A DNA stretch of 64,000 nt from CAVXFB01 sp963760935. GTDB taxonomy: Bacteria > Planctomycetota > Planctomycetia > Pirellulales > Thermoguttaceae. Each line of letters opens with the position of its first letter. Positions within the stretch are counted from its first letter, which is position 1. Position numbers and translations under genes: made by a program. The stretch lies in assembly GCA_963760935.1 (NCBI GenBank), contig CAVXFB010000003.1:186001-250000 (forward strand), written 5' to 3'. Positions 26,339 through 35,710 of this stretch are shown piece after piece. The notes below the pieces were generated by a model, which saw only the letters and a program-made list of their open reading frames with translations, ran no database searches and had not been told where the DNA came from.

Positions 26339-29088
26339 GCTTCCTCTGCTTTGCCGTTCTCTTCTTGCGGCACCCGTTTGACTGCCACGAGCGTGTCGTC
26401 GTCGTCAAGGCTCATGATCGTCACACCCTGCGTATTGCGGCCGATGATGCTGATATCACTGGCAGCGATACGTTGGATCTTGCCGTGGGCGGTCATCATC
26501 AACAGCTCGTCCTCGTCGGAGACGTGTACGATGCCCACGACCGGGCCGTTGCGTTCGGTGGTCTTGATGTCGCGTAGCCCCTTACCGCCGCGGCGCTGGG
26601 TCCGATACGATCGTTGCGACGACAGATCGTCGCCCTCGTCGATATCTTCGCCTTCCGCGGGCTCAGCGGGCTCCGGTCCGGCCGAAACTTCCTCCTCACC
26701 TTCGGGCCCGCCGGGCAACGGTTCCTCCAACTCGCTTTCCAGATTGGGGCCAAATGGAGTGCGCTTCCCATAGCCATTGGCACAAATGGTCAGCAGCGTG
26801 GCATCGGGCTGGGCCACAACCATGCCGACCACGGTATCACCGCCGACGAGCTTGATGCCCTTCACGCCGCTGGAATTGCGGCCCATCGGCCGTGCGTCGG
26901 ACTCTTTGAAGCGAATTGCCATGCCATGGGCGGTGGCCAGCACCAACTCATCGCCAGACTTTGTCACGACGACGTCGACCAACGCATCGCCCTCGCGGAG
27001 TTTGATCGCAATGATGCCGCTGCGCAATGGCCGGCTATAGGCCTCGAGGGGCGTCTTTTTCACAAGGCCGTTGGCCGTTGCCATCACCAGGAAGTGGTCT
27101 GGCCGATCGAAATCGCGTACTGCGCGGCAGTCGGTGATTTGCTCTCCCTCGGCCAGGTTCAGCAGATTGACGACGGCCCTGCCACGAGCGTCGCGGGCCA
27201 ACTGGGGCAGATCGTAGACCTTGCGCCAATAGACTTTGCCCTTGTTGGTGAAGAACAAGAGATAGGCGTGCGTGCTGGCGACGAAGAGGTGTTGGATCGG
27301 ATCCTCCTCTTCGGTCTTGGCCCCGGTCAGTCCCTTGCCTCCGCGGCGCTGCGCCCGGTAGACCGACGCCGGCGTCCGCTTGATATAGCCGTTGCTGCTG
27401 ATCGAGACGACCATCGTCTCTTCGGTGATCAGGTCCTCCATGTTTAGCTCGCCCACCTCTTCACCGCTGATCTCGGTGCGGCGGGCGTCGCCGTGCTTTC
27501 GTTTCAGTTCCCGGCAATCGTCGCGGATCATTTCCAAAATGTTCTGGCGGTCCGAAAGGATGCGACAATATTCGGCGATCTCTTCGAGCAGTTTGTGATG
27601 TTCGTCAGAAAGCTTCTCTTGTTCGAGGTTGACCAACTGGCCGAGCGTCATTCGGAGAATGGCATCGGCCTGGACAGGCGTAAGCGTGTAGAAATCGCTT
27701 GGGCCGCGGTCCTCGACGAAGACGGCATAGCCCTGTTCGCCCAAGGCCCTCTGAAGAAGTGCGGCCGGCGTCTGGATCGCCATCAACCGGTCTTTCGCCT
27801 CGGCCTGAGTCGATGAACTGCGGATGACGCGGATCACTTCGTCGATGTTGGCATGGGCCAACAGCAACCCCTCAACGGTGTGCTTCCGTTGACGCGCGCG
27901 GTTCAGCAAGAACTGCGTCCGCCGGCGGATCACCGTCTCGCGGTGGCGCAGAAACTCTTGGAGCAACTCCTTGAACGAAAGCACCCTGGGCTTGCCGTCG
28001 ACCAACGCAAGAAAGATCAGCGAAAAGCTGTCCTGCAGCGGCGAAAACTGGTAAAGCTGGTTCAGCACGATTTCGGGATCGGCGTCGCGTTTCAGTTCGC
28101 AGATCAGCCGCACCGGCTCTTTCAGATCGCTCTCGTTGCGGATGGCGGAAATGCCGGCGATCCTGCCTTCATTCACCAGCGCGGCAATTCGTTCCTCGAT
28201 ACGATCGCGCGCTTGCTGAAACGGGATTTCCGTGATAACGATCCGCTGACGCTTGCCATGCTCCTCGATATGCGCCCGGGCGCGAACGACGATCGTACTG
28301 CGACCGGTGTGATAGCCGCGGCGGATGCCGGAACGACCGCAGACCACTCCACCCGTTGGGAAGTCTGGGCCGGGAACGATTTCCAGCAACTCGTCGATCG
28401 AGATATCCGGGTCGTCGATGACGCGAATCATCGCGTCGCAGATTTCGCCGAGATTGTGCGGTGGGATCGAGGTGGCCATGCCGACCGCGATGCCATTGGC
28501 CCCGTTGACCAACAGGCTCGGGAATCTCGAGGGCAACACCGTGGGCTCGGTCCGACGCTCGTCATACGTTGGGACGAACTCAACCGTATCCAGCTTGATG
28601 TCGTCCAGCATCAGTGCGGCGATCGCCGACATGCGGGCTTCGGTGTATCGCATGGCTGCGGGAGGCAGGCCAGCGATCGATCCGAAGTTTCCTTGTTTGT
28701 CGATCAGCACGTAGCGCATGTTCCACTCCTGGGCCATGCGGACCAGGGTGGGATAGATCACGCTTTCGCCATGCGGATGATAGTTACCGCTGGTGTCGCC
28801 GGAGATCTTTGCGCATTTGACTCGCCCCGCGCCCGGCGTGAGGTTCAAGTCGTTCATCGCCACGAGAATCCGCCGCTGCGATGGCTTCAGCCCGTCGCGG
28901 GCATCAGGCAGCGCGCGGCTGACGATGACGCTCATGGCATAGGTCAGGTAACTGCCCTTCAGTTCCTCCTCAATGGGCATGTCGATCACGCGCCCGAGTC
29001 GAGCGCCTTCGCCATTCGGCTGGGGCTCATCGGGCTGCGGTTGCTCAGAATCGGGTGGCTCGGGAGGCAGGCCAGAATCAGTGGACAC
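26335..29088 (-). CDS. gyrA: DNA gyrase subunit A
   Basis: A 917-residue GyrA, the breakage-reunion subunit that introduces negative supercoils with GyrB. The GTG at 29088 follows AAAGGAA. The winged-helix tower region holds the catalytic Tyr148 (AAMRYTEARMS). The quinolone region reads HPHGESVIYPTLVRMA: Ser109 is the E. coli Ser83 equivalent, while the Asp87 position is Pro113. The C-terminal beta-pinwheel has a GyrA box QRRGGKGL at 580-587 and a second exact copy at 831-838. An acidic Glu/Pro-rich insert of about 45 residues (782-828) precedes the last blade. An IS element sits about 100 bases upstream. Confidence 0.98.
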   Translation of the reverse strand: MSTDSGLPPEPPDSEQPQPDEPQPNGEGARLGRVIDMPIEEELKGSYLTYAMSVIVSRALPDARDGLKPSQRRILVAMNDLNLTPGAGRVKCAKISGDTSGNYHPHGESVIYPTLVRMAQEWNMRYVLIDKQGNFGSIAGLPPAAMRYTEARMSAIAALMLDDIKLDTVEFVPTYDERRTEPTVLPSRFPSLLVNGANGIAVGMATSIPPHNLGEICDAMIRVIDDPDISIDELLEIVPGPDFPTGGVVCGRSGIRRGYHTGRSTIVVRARAHIEEHGKRQRIVITEIPFQQARDRIEERIAALVNEGRIAGISAIRNESDLKEPVRLICELKRDADPEIVLNQLYQFSPLQDSFSLIFLALVDGKPRVLSFKELLQEFLRHRETVIRRRTQFLLNRARQRKHTVEGLLLAHANIDEVIRVIRSSSTQAEAKDRLMAIQTPAALLQRALGEQGYAVFVEDRGPSDFYTLTPVQADAILRMTLGQLVNLEQEKLSDEHHKLLEEIAEYCRILSDRQNILEMIRDDCRELKRKHGDARRTEISGEEVGELNMEDLITEETMVVSISSNGYIKRTPASVYRAQRRGGKGLTGAKTEEEDPIQHLFVASTHAYLLFFTNKGKVYWRKVYDLPQLARDARGRAVVNLLNLAEGEQITDCRAVRDFDRPDHFLVMATANGLVKKTPLEAYSRPLRSGIIAIKLREGDALVDVVVTKSGDELVLATAHGMAIRFKESDARPMGRNSSGVKGIKLVGGDTVVGMVVAQPDATLLTICANGYGKRTPFGPNLESELEEPLPGGPEGEEEVSAGPEPAEPAEGEDIDEGDDLSSQRSYRTQRRGGKGLRDIKTTERNGPVVGIVHVSDEDELLMMTAHGKIQRIAASDISIIGRNTQGVTIMSLDDDDTLVAVKRVPQEENGKAEEA

Positions 29089-29181
29089 CGCGGTTCCTTT
29101 CCGTGAAATCGCGCTACAAGCCGCCGGTGTAAAGCCGGACCAACAAAGAGCTTGCGACGGCTACATGAAAGACATTTTGTT

Positions 29182-29190
29182 AATGCATGA
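29182..29190 (+). repeat. 9-bp target-site duplication, left copy
   Basis: AATGCATGA directly before the left inverted repeat of the IS4-family element. The identical 9-mer follows the right end at 30519-30527, which proves insertion by transposition. Confidence 0.92.
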
Positions 29191-30518
29191 CAGTACTGTC
29201 CGGTTAACGTGTTCGGAAATCGTCCGAAGTAATGTAAGGGTGAAGGCTTGCAACGTAAAATGAGCGCGCACGACTTCAATTCGGATGCATGCTTTCGTCA
29301 TTCTGAAGCCACCTCTGGGTGGAAAAGGATGACGTATGTATTCCGGCCAAGTAGTGTTTGCTCAGTTGATGGATTTTCTTCCGCGGCACGACTTCAATTC
29401 TTGTGTGCGACGGTATCGCGGCGACTCGCGCGTGCGAGATTTCTCTTGCCGCGACCAATTCCTTACTATGGCCTTCGCGCAGCTGACCTATCGCGAGAGC
29501 TTGCGGGACATCGAGACCTGCTTGAGGGCCATGGAGCCGAAGCTCTATCATGCAGGCTTTCGGGGCAAGATCGCTCGCAGTACCTTGGGCGATGCCAACA
29601 AACATCGGGACTGGCGCATCTGGGCAGACTTCGCTCAGGTGTTGATCGGTCGCGCCCGGACGTTGTATGCTCAGGAGGACTTCGGACTTGCCTTGAAGCA
29701 GGCTGCCTACGCCCTGGACTCCACGACGATCGACCTCTGCCTGGCCCTGTTTCCGTGGGCTCGTTTCCGTCGTCACAAGGGGGCGGTGAAGCTGCATACA
29801 CTGATCGACCTGCGGGGCAACATCCCCTGCTTTATCCGCATAACTCACGGGAAAACGCACGATGTGAATGTCCTCGATCACCTGCCCATCGAGCCGGGTG
29901 CCTTCTACGTGATGGACAAGGGTTACATCGACTTCCGCCGCCTGCATGCCTTCACTCGGCAGATGGCGTTTTTCGTCACTCGCGCCAAGCGGAACCTCGA
30001 TACCAACCGCCGCGAGTCCCGCATGGTGGACAAATCCACGGGGCTGCGCAGCGACCAAACCATTGTTCTTCAAGGTCTCAAGACGTCTCAACTTTATCCT
30101 GCTCCGCTTCGTCGCGTTGCGTACTACGATACCGAACACAAACGACGACTGGTGTTTCTGACCAACAACTTCGACCTTCCGGCGCTCACGATCGCACAGC
30201 TCTACCGCTGTCGCTGGCAAGTGGAACTCTTTTTCAAGTGGATCAAGCAAAATCTGCGTATCAAGTCGTTCTATGGCCATTCCATGAATGCCGTAAAGAC
30301 TCAGGTGTGGATTGCCGTGAGCGTCTACGTGCTCGCAGCCATCCTCAGACGCGAATTGAAGCTCGACCGCAGCCTCACCGAAATCCTCCAAATTCTGAGC
30401 GTGACTCCTTTCGAGAAAACCCCTATTTTTCAGGCGCTTTCAGCGTCTTCTACAGCAGATTCCGAAAGTCCTCACTGTAACCAATTGTCACTATTCAACT
30501 TATAACCAGACAGTACTG
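29191..30518 (+). mobile_element. IS4-family insertion sequence, intact, 1328 bp
   Basis: Terminal inverted repeats are CAGTACTGTCCGGTTA at the left (from 29191) and, read inward from 30518, CAGTACTGTCTGGTTA at the right, with one mismatch in 16. Both are flanked by the identical 9-bp duplication AATGCATGA. A single transposase gene with an undamaged DDE core fills the element. The perfect duplication and open frame indicate a recent insertion. It lies between mrdA and gyrA, with its transposase running opposite to both. Confidence 0.95.
29336..30505 (+). CDS. IS4-family transposase (DDE)
   Basis: A 389-residue transposase starting at an ATG with AAGGA six bases upstream. The DDE triad is Asp128 (LDSTTIDL), Asp194 (VMDKGYIDF) and Glu297. 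The IS4 signature Y-(2)-R-(3)-E-(6)-K is exact: Tyr290, Arg293, Glu297, Lys304 in YRCRWQVELFFKWIK. The N-terminal region (LMDFLPRHDFNSCVRRYRGD) is the DUF4372-type DNA-binding part. The gene ends 13 bases before the right end of the element. Confidence 0.95.
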   Translation: MYSGQVVFAQLMDFLPRHDFNSCVRRYRGDSRVRDFSCRDQFLTMAFAQLTYRESLRDIETCLRAMEPKLYHAGFRGKIARSTLGDANKHRDWRIWADFAQVLIGRARTLYAQEDFGLALKQAAYALDSTTIDLCLALFPWARFRRHKGAVKLHTLIDLRGNIPCFIRITHGKTHDVNVLDHLPIEPGAFYVMDKGYIDFRRLHAFTRQMAFFVTRAKRNLDTNRRESRMVDKSTGLRSDQTIVLQGLKTSQLYPAPLRRVAYYDTEHKRRLVFLTNNFDLPALTIAQLYRCRWQVELFFKWIKQNLRIKSFYGHSMNAVKTQVWIAVSVYVLAAILRRELKLDRSLTEILQILSVTPFEKTPIFQALSASSTADSESPHCNQLSLFNL

Positions 30519-30527
30519 AATGCATGA
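30519..30527 (+). repeat. 9-bp target-site duplication, right copy
   Basis: AATGCATGA immediately after the right inverted repeat, identical to 29182-29190. Confidence 0.92.
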
Positions 30528-30708
30528 GTATAGTATTTTTACCGTCGAACCACAACTGGTAACGTGAGAAAGCTGTCATTGCAAGGCAAGCAACAGCAAG
30601 AGGTTACAATGCGACTTTTCGGCGGTCTGCGCGAGAGGTCTGCAAATCGTGCAAGCTCGGCGGTCTCGAAGCAACAGCCTGCGAAAGAAAATCCTCGGAG
30701 GCCCCGAC

Positions 30709-32847
30709 CTATAGCAGCCCAAGCTGCTCCATCCGCACGACTAACCGCTTGGCAACCGGCCCCGCCGTCGTCGCGGCATCACCGGCATGCTCGAGAACGA
30801 CGACAAAGGCAACTTTGGGATCTTCGGCCGGTGCATAGCCTACGAACCAAGCGTGGCTCTGGCGATCATCGCCCGTCTCGGCCGTGCCCGTCTTGCCTCC
30901 GATGGCGGTCGACGCCAAGTAGACCGTGGCATGAGCGGTGCCCTGCGGATCTGCGACTACACGTTGCAGTCCATCTCGAATCGCGCGGAATGTATCTTGA
31001 TGTATGCCAAGTATGGCGTTATGGGTGTCGAAGGTTCTTGAATTGCCCATTTCGACGTGCGGTGTGACGAGCCGGCCGCCGTTGGCGACCGCGGCGATCA
31101 TGCGCAGCATTTGCAGCGGAGTGACCGTCAGAGCCCCTTGCCCGATGGCTATTGATTGCGTGTCGGCAGTGCGCCAAGCGTGCCCCTCGATTCCTGGCAA
31201 GCTTGCTGCCGACGGGAGCGTTCCAGATGCCTCGCCGGGCAGATCGATCCCTGTCGGACGTGCAAAACCAAACCGTTGGGCCCAATCCACCAACGGCCCA
31301 GCACCCATCTGCTCAGCGAAGTGAAAGAAATAGACGTTGCAGCTAACGCTCAGTGCATCGGCCAACGTGACGGCGCCATGCCCGATGCCCTGGCGGACAA
31401 AGATTTCGCACCGCTGCTGGTCCGGCGTGTGCAGATAACCCTGGCAGAAGTAGGGCTCTTTTGGACGGACTGTGCGCGATTCCATCAGGGCGACGGCCGT
31501 GAGTACTTTGAATGCTGAGCCAGGCGGAATCGCCATGCGGCAAACACGATCGAACAGCGGGTGGGACTTGTCGGACAACAATGTAGCAAGCTCGCCGGTC
31601 TCACCGCCGACAAAGAGGTTGGGGTCGAATGCCGGATTGGAGGCTAGAGCAAGCATATTCCCGCTACGAACTTCCATGACAGCGATCGCACCGCCGGCCG
31701 ACTCCCGATCGCTGTCCGTCGTTCGTCGCTCGCTGGCGTCGCGGAGCAACTCCTCCGCCGTGCGCTGCAAGGCGAGATCGAGTGTGAGCGAGATATCGCG
31801 TCCCGGCTGCGGTCTTTTAGCACAGTACGAGGCAATAGTCCGCCTACCGCGATTTGACTGCTGGATGGCCAGACCGTGGCGGCCATGGAGAGCGGCCTCG
31901 TATTGTTGCTCGACACCCATGCGGCCAGCCAGATCGTCGGGAAGATAGGATGGGGCAAGTGTTTCTGGCGCCTCGTCAGTGCGTGATGCGGCGCGGTTGG
32001 CCAGTTCCTTTTCATCAACTGGTCCCAAGTGTCCCAGCACGTGAGCTGCAAGTGCGCCAGCAGGATATGTCCGCCGCAATCGCTCAACTATGGTCGTGCC
32101 CGGGTATCGTTCCGCGTGGGTGTCGATTTCTTCAACGACCGAGGCCGGCACATCGGCGACCACCACATGGGGCGACAGTTCTTCGGCCACTACGATGCGA
32201 GGCGGCGGCGCATCCTCGATGAGCAAGCCGCGTATCCACGTTGCCCAAGAGCCGGATGCATCATCGGCATCGGACGCCAGCGACTGTCGCGGCGCCGACT
32301 CGGCACGTTCCGCTTGTCGGCGATTGGCGTCGGCCGCAATGCGTTCTACGCGAGTTTGAATCCGCTGGGTGCGGGCCTTCCACTCATCCGCCGAAAGGCC
32401 GCAAAGCTTCGCCAGACGACTTGCCAATTCGGAACGCTCTCGAACCACTTCGGCGTTTGCGGATGCCAGAAGCTCGGCCTTGCGGCGGTCTGCTCGTGGC
32501 AGCCGCGCGCGCGCCGTCGCTCGCAACCACCGCGGATCAGGCGGCTGCTGCAACCAGCGAAACGCGACGGCCACACATTGGATCGGTCGATCGTAGGCGA
32601 GCACCTCGCCGCCGCGAGCCAGAATGCGGCCGCGCAGCGCCCGAAGCACCACCTTGCTCTCAGTCGGCCGAAGGGCTTCGTTTCGAAATCCGGCTCCCTG
32701 CGTCACTTCCAACTGCACCGATCTGGCAAAAATGATCAACAGCGCAACCGCGAATACCGTCAGGCAAATCCGCAGCCTGTGCCGCGGATCGACGACCGGA
32801 CGCTCGCGATGTTCGTCGGTATGGAACTCCTGCCAATTAAACGGCAT
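30709..32847 (-). CDS. mrdA: Penicillin-binding protein 2 (peptidoglycan D,D-transpeptidase)
   Basis: A 712-residue class B PBP that cross-links peptidoglycan during elongation. One N-terminal transmembrane anchor (about residues 26-45) is followed by a long pedestal domain with an unusually charged, Ala/Arg-rich insert (about 110-210). The transpeptidase domain carries SxxK at Ser444-Lys447 (GSAFKVL), SxN in SVSCNVYF and KTG at Lys652 (GGKTGTAE). This matters because peptidoglycan was long doubted in planctomycetes; here all catalytic motifs are intact. The original downstream neighbour on this strand is gyrA, now separated by the IS. Confidence 0.93.
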   Translation of the reverse strand: MPFNWQEFHTDEHRERPVVDPRHRLRICLTVFAVALLIIFARSVQLEVTQGAGFRNEALRPTESKVVLRALRGRILARGGEVLAYDRPIQCVAVAFRWLQQPPDPRWLRATARARLPRADRRKAELLASANAEVVRERSELASRLAKLCGLSADEWKARTQRIQTRVERIAADANRRQAERAESAPRQSLASDADDASGSWATWIRGLLIEDAPPPRIVVAEELSPHVVVADVPASVVEEIDTHAERYPGTTIVERLRRTYPAGALAAHVLGHLGPVDEKELANRAASRTDEAPETLAPSYLPDDLAGRMGVEQQYEAALHGRHGLAIQQSNRGRRTIASYCAKRPQPGRDISLTLDLALQRTAEELLRDASERRTTDSDRESAGGAIAVMEVRSGNMLALASNPAFDPNLFVGGETGELATLLSDKSHPLFDRVCRMAIPPGSAFKVLTAVALMESRTVRPKEPYFCQGYLHTPDQQRCEIFVRQGIGHGAVTLADALSVSCNVYFFHFAEQMGAGPLVDWAQRFGFARPTGIDLPGEASGTLPSAASLPGIEGHAWRTADTQSIAIGQGALTVTPLQMLRMIAAVANGGRLVTPHVEMGNSRTFDTHNAILGIHQDTFRAIRDGLQRVVADPQGTAHATVYLASTAIGGKTGTAETGDDRQSHAWFVGYAPAEDPKVAFVVVLEHAGDAATTAGPVAKRLVVRMEQLGLL

Positions 32848-33042
32848 GTTGCGTTGACCTGAACGGGATACCTACGCCCTCTGTGCATTGGGCTGAGGCG
32901 ACGGAGTTTCGTCTTTTTTCGTCCCCATTTCAAGCCAAACTCGGGAATCGCCCAAATTCTCCGGCTGAAGCCGGTTTGCCACTGGGCAAAACATGACCTA
33001 GGCTTTTTATGGTCTTCTCCCTCGAATCTCGTCGAAACCCAC

Positions 33043-33354
33043 ATGTCTACCGAGTTTTCACACCAGGCCGATGGCTGGAAGTGCGCCGCAGAGGCCCTGG
33101 CGGAGATGAGGTCATACCCCGACCGGCTTCACGCCTTCCGCTCGGATATGTTCAATCGGTTCGATGGGCTCACGACCGAGGTGATCGACCAGGAGAGGCC
33201 CTCTGGACAAGCCCGGACACAGAAGGATCCCAGAGAACTGCAAGCCCAGATTGACCAATTAGCCTCCATTGCCAGCGAGCTTTCGCGAACTCTGGAGGAG
33301 CAGAACAAGCGGAACGGCACACGGGAACTTTCGGAGCTCGACACCGACGACTAG
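33043..33354 (+). CDS. Small acidic coiled-coil protein, hypothetical
   Basis: A 103-residue soluble protein (MSTEFSHQADGWKCAAEALA). Its second half, LQAQIDQLASIASELSRTLEEQNKR, has heptad-like spacing and probably forms a coiled coil. The tail is acidic (ELSELDTDD). The ribosome-binding site is weak. It ends 18 bases before the GAP1-like gene, so the two are likely cotranscribed and may interact. No family was recognised. Confidence 0.55.
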   Translation: MSTEFSHQADGWKCAAEALAEMRSYPDRLHAFRSDMFNRFDGLTTEVIDQERPSGQARTQKDPRELQAQIDQLASIASELSRTLEEQNKRNGTRELSELDTDD

Positions 33355-33372
33355 CCTGAGTCGCATTATCGC

Positions 33373-34677
33373 ATGAACACCGTAGAACAAGCCATTTTTG
33401 CATCGCTCGACACTGATGGACAGCCAAGATACCACGTTCTTGCGCAGAGCGCAGGCGTTTGTTCGGCCGATGCCCGGGAGCTAGCCGTCTGGGAACCGTC
33501 ACGCGATTCGCTGTTCGATGATGCACCTGATGCCGAGAGTCTCAACTTCCATCCATTGCCGAGCGGAGCGTATTGCATCTCACGCAGTTTGCCCTCGGGC
33601 CGGCATCGCGACGGATCGAGGCGTATATTCACCCACTGTCTGATTATTCCCGCCGACGTGCTTACACGATTTGCGAACAATCCATTCGCAGTGGCGCGCG
33701 TGATGACGCAGCATGATCTGTGGCAGCAACCGGGCGCTGCCCACGCGCGGTTGGAAGCCTTTTCAATTCCCGGTGGTACGGCCCCAGTTGATCAAGCCTT
33801 GCTTCATCAACTGGCGATCGACCCAGGGCCTCGGCCGATGGCTGCGCTGGTGCAGGCGGCACGAGATGCCGTGTGTCTGGCTGTTGGCGGCCCGCAGCCT
33901 ATCGCCTGGATCGCAGGTCTGTTTAGCTGTCTGCCGACGGAGTGCCGCCTAGAGTTTTCCTTTACAACAGGGCTCAAGTTTTCACCACAGCGGCCGTTTC
34001 GCATCGTGGCCCTTTCCGACGATCCGGCCGAGCAGGCTTGGGTCGCCAGCTATCCCAACGTGATGGTTCTGGATCCGACGTCGTCGGCCATAAAGTCGAT
34101 GCCGAGCGATGGTTGGACACAATTGATCGAACGGGCCTTGGACACCAATCAGGTCGATTTCCTCGCTGCCCAGATATCAAAACGCCGCTTCGACTTGTCG
34201 CTTGACGACCTACCAGCGTTGGGCCTGCAATTGCTGGAACATTTTGATTGGACGGAGCGCCACGAAGAGGACAATATCGAAGGGCCGTCGCGATCTCCGA
34301 CAAGTGCCACACACGCCCACGCGGCCCATCGGCAGTTTCAGAAGAGTGCAAGGACTGGAACCGCGTTGCAGAGTCATGCCAATGCGGCCGAACCGGGGCT
34401 GCACGCAACTAGAATCCTGGAAAAGCTCGAACGGCTGGACGATCTTGTGTACGAGGCCATTTCTGGCCAGGCCGACTCGCTCGAAGAACTGCGTACCGTC
34501 TGGCCCCAGATACTTAACGAGTTGGGCGATGGGCTGTTGGTCGAGTCGCGGGAGCAGTATCTCCGCTACGCCCTGTCGATTTGGGAAGAATGCGCCGACG
34601 GCGACGATATCCGCAATCCCGCCCGAGCCATTCAAGCTCTCGACGTTCTCTCCCTCCTGTTCGGCGACGGGATGTAG
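33373..34677 (+). CDS. Possible GTPase-associated protein 1 (GAP1)-like adaptor
   Basis: A 434-residue soluble protein. The N-terminal ~190 residues (MNTVEQAIFASLDTDGQPRY, then SRSLPSGRHRDGSRRIFTHCL and LFSCLPTECRLEFSFTTGLK) resemble, from memory, the N-terminal domain of GTPase-associated protein 1. That family has been proposed as an adaptor in NTP-dependent conflict systems. The C-terminal part is helical and variable. No GTPase gene lies next to it in this window; only the small coiled-coil gene upstream seems linked. The family call is moderate and the conflict role is inference. Confidence 0.5.
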   Translation: MNTVEQAIFASLDTDGQPRYHVLAQSAGVCSADARELAVWEPSRDSLFDDAPDAESLNFHPLPSGAYCISRSLPSGRHRDGSRRIFTHCLIIPADVLTRFANNPFAVARVMTQHDLWQQPGAAHARLEAFSIPGGTAPVDQALLHQLAIDPGPRPMAALVQAARDAVCLAVGGPQPIAWIAGLFSCLPTECRLEFSFTTGLKFSPQRPFRIVALSDDPAEQAWVASYPNVMVLDPTSSAIKSMPSDGWTQLIERALDTNQVDFLAAQISKRRFDLSLDDLPALGLQLLEHFDWTERHEEDNIEGPSRSPTSATHAHAAHRQFQKSARTGTALQSHANAAEPGLHATRILEKLERLDDLVYEAISGQADSLEELRTVWPQILNELGDGLLVESREQYLRYALSIWEECADGDDIRNPARAIQALDVLSLLFGDGM

Positions 34678-34784
34678 CCCGCAACAGGCACGTGACGTTT
34701 ACCTGGGCGCTTGTCGGGCACTGTCGACCACGATATGCTGAGCGCTCACGCAGCGTCCGTGTGCTTGAATGGGATCATCGTCGC

Positions 34785-35672
34785 ATGAGAATTGCCGTTA
34801 CTGGAGCGTACGGTCAATTGGGTGGAGAGCTGTGCCGCCGCCTTGGCCCCAGCGCAATTGGACTCGATATCGACTCGCTCGATCTTACCGACAGACAATC
34901 GGTGTTGGATAAAATGTTGGTGCTGCGGCCTGAGGCGGTGATTAACTGTGCCGCCTACACGCAAGTAGACAAGGCCGAAAGCGAGCCCGAGATGTGCCGC
35001 GCCGTGAATGCCACGGCCGTCGAATATCTGGCCCAAGCGTGTCGCCTGCTCGATTGTCCCTTGGTGCAGATTAGCACGGATTACGTATTCGGCGCGGCCG
35101 GCCTGCGGCCATGGCGGGAAGATGATCGGCCCACGCCGCAAAGCGTCTATGCGCGAACGAAACTCGAGGGCGAACGCGCGGCTGCGAAGCATGTGAAGCA
35201 TTTGGTTGTTCGCACCTGCGGCCTCTACGCTCGTCCATCAGATAAGCGTGCGTCCAATTTCGTCGCCACAATGCTGCGCCTCGGCAGCAGTCGGCCGCGC
35301 CTGCGGATTGTAGCCGACCAACATTGCACGCCAACGTATGTGCCGCATCTGGCCGAGGCACTTCTGTTCTTGGTCGGCGCTACGAGCGGCTGCCCCGCGC
35401 CTTGGGGGACGTACCATGTGACGAATGCGGGCGCGACGACCTGGCGCGATTTTGCTAGCGAGATCTTTCACCAAGTTGGCTTACCGGTGACAATCGACGC
35501 GATAACCTCCGCTGAATATGGTGCCGCGGCCGCCCGTCCGTCCTACAGTGTGCTAGACACAGCCGCGTATGACCGGCTCGGCGGCCCAGCGATGCCCGAT
35601 TGGAGAGCGGCACTCACCGAGTATTTTACCGAATGGCGGCAGTTGTCGGCCGCGGAGCCGATCCGCACATAG
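34785..35672 (+). CDS. rfbD: dTDP-4-dehydrorhamnose reductase
   Basis: Catalyses the last step of dTDP-L-rhamnose synthesis. The ATG at 34785 begins MRIAVTGAYGQLGGELCRRL with the Rossmann glycine motif; the longer upstream frame overlaps the previous gene and is rejected. The 295-residue length is normal. INCAAYTQVDKAESEPEMC, VQISTDYVFG and the catalytic YxxxK in SVYARTKLEGE are family hallmarks. The other rhamnose genes (rfbA, rfbB, rfbC) are not in this window. The pteridine-reductase-like gene starts 38 bases downstream. Confidence 0.93.
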   Translation: MRIAVTGAYGQLGGELCRRLGPSAIGLDIDSLDLTDRQSVLDKMLVLRPEAVINCAAYTQVDKAESEPEMCRAVNATAVEYLAQACRLLDCPLVQISTDYVFGAAGLRPWREDDRPTPQSVYARTKLEGERAAAKHVKHLVVRTCGLYARPSDKRASNFVATMLRLGSSRPRLRIVADQHCTPTYVPHLAEALLFLVGATSGCPAPWGTYHVTNAGATTWRDFASEIFHQVGLPVTIDAITSAEYGAAAARPSYSVLDTAAYDRLGGPAMPDWRAALTEYFTEWRQLSAAEPIRT

Positions 35673-35710
35673 AACCACATCTCCGAACAACCTGCTTTAT
35701 TGTCTCGACC

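Noticed and set aside
27853..29106. 417-residue plus-strand frame opposite gyrA
   Set aside because: It is a long antisense shadow of a strongly conserved gene, as high-GC DNA often produces.
29248..30480. 410-residue plus-strand frame within the IS
   Set aside because: Overlaps the recognised transposase in another frame and lacks any transposase motif; the 371-residue antisense frame at 29276-30391 was rejected for the same reason.
30564..31067. 167-residue plus-strand frame after the IS
   Set aside because: Mostly antisense to mrdA, with improbable Arg/Pro composition.
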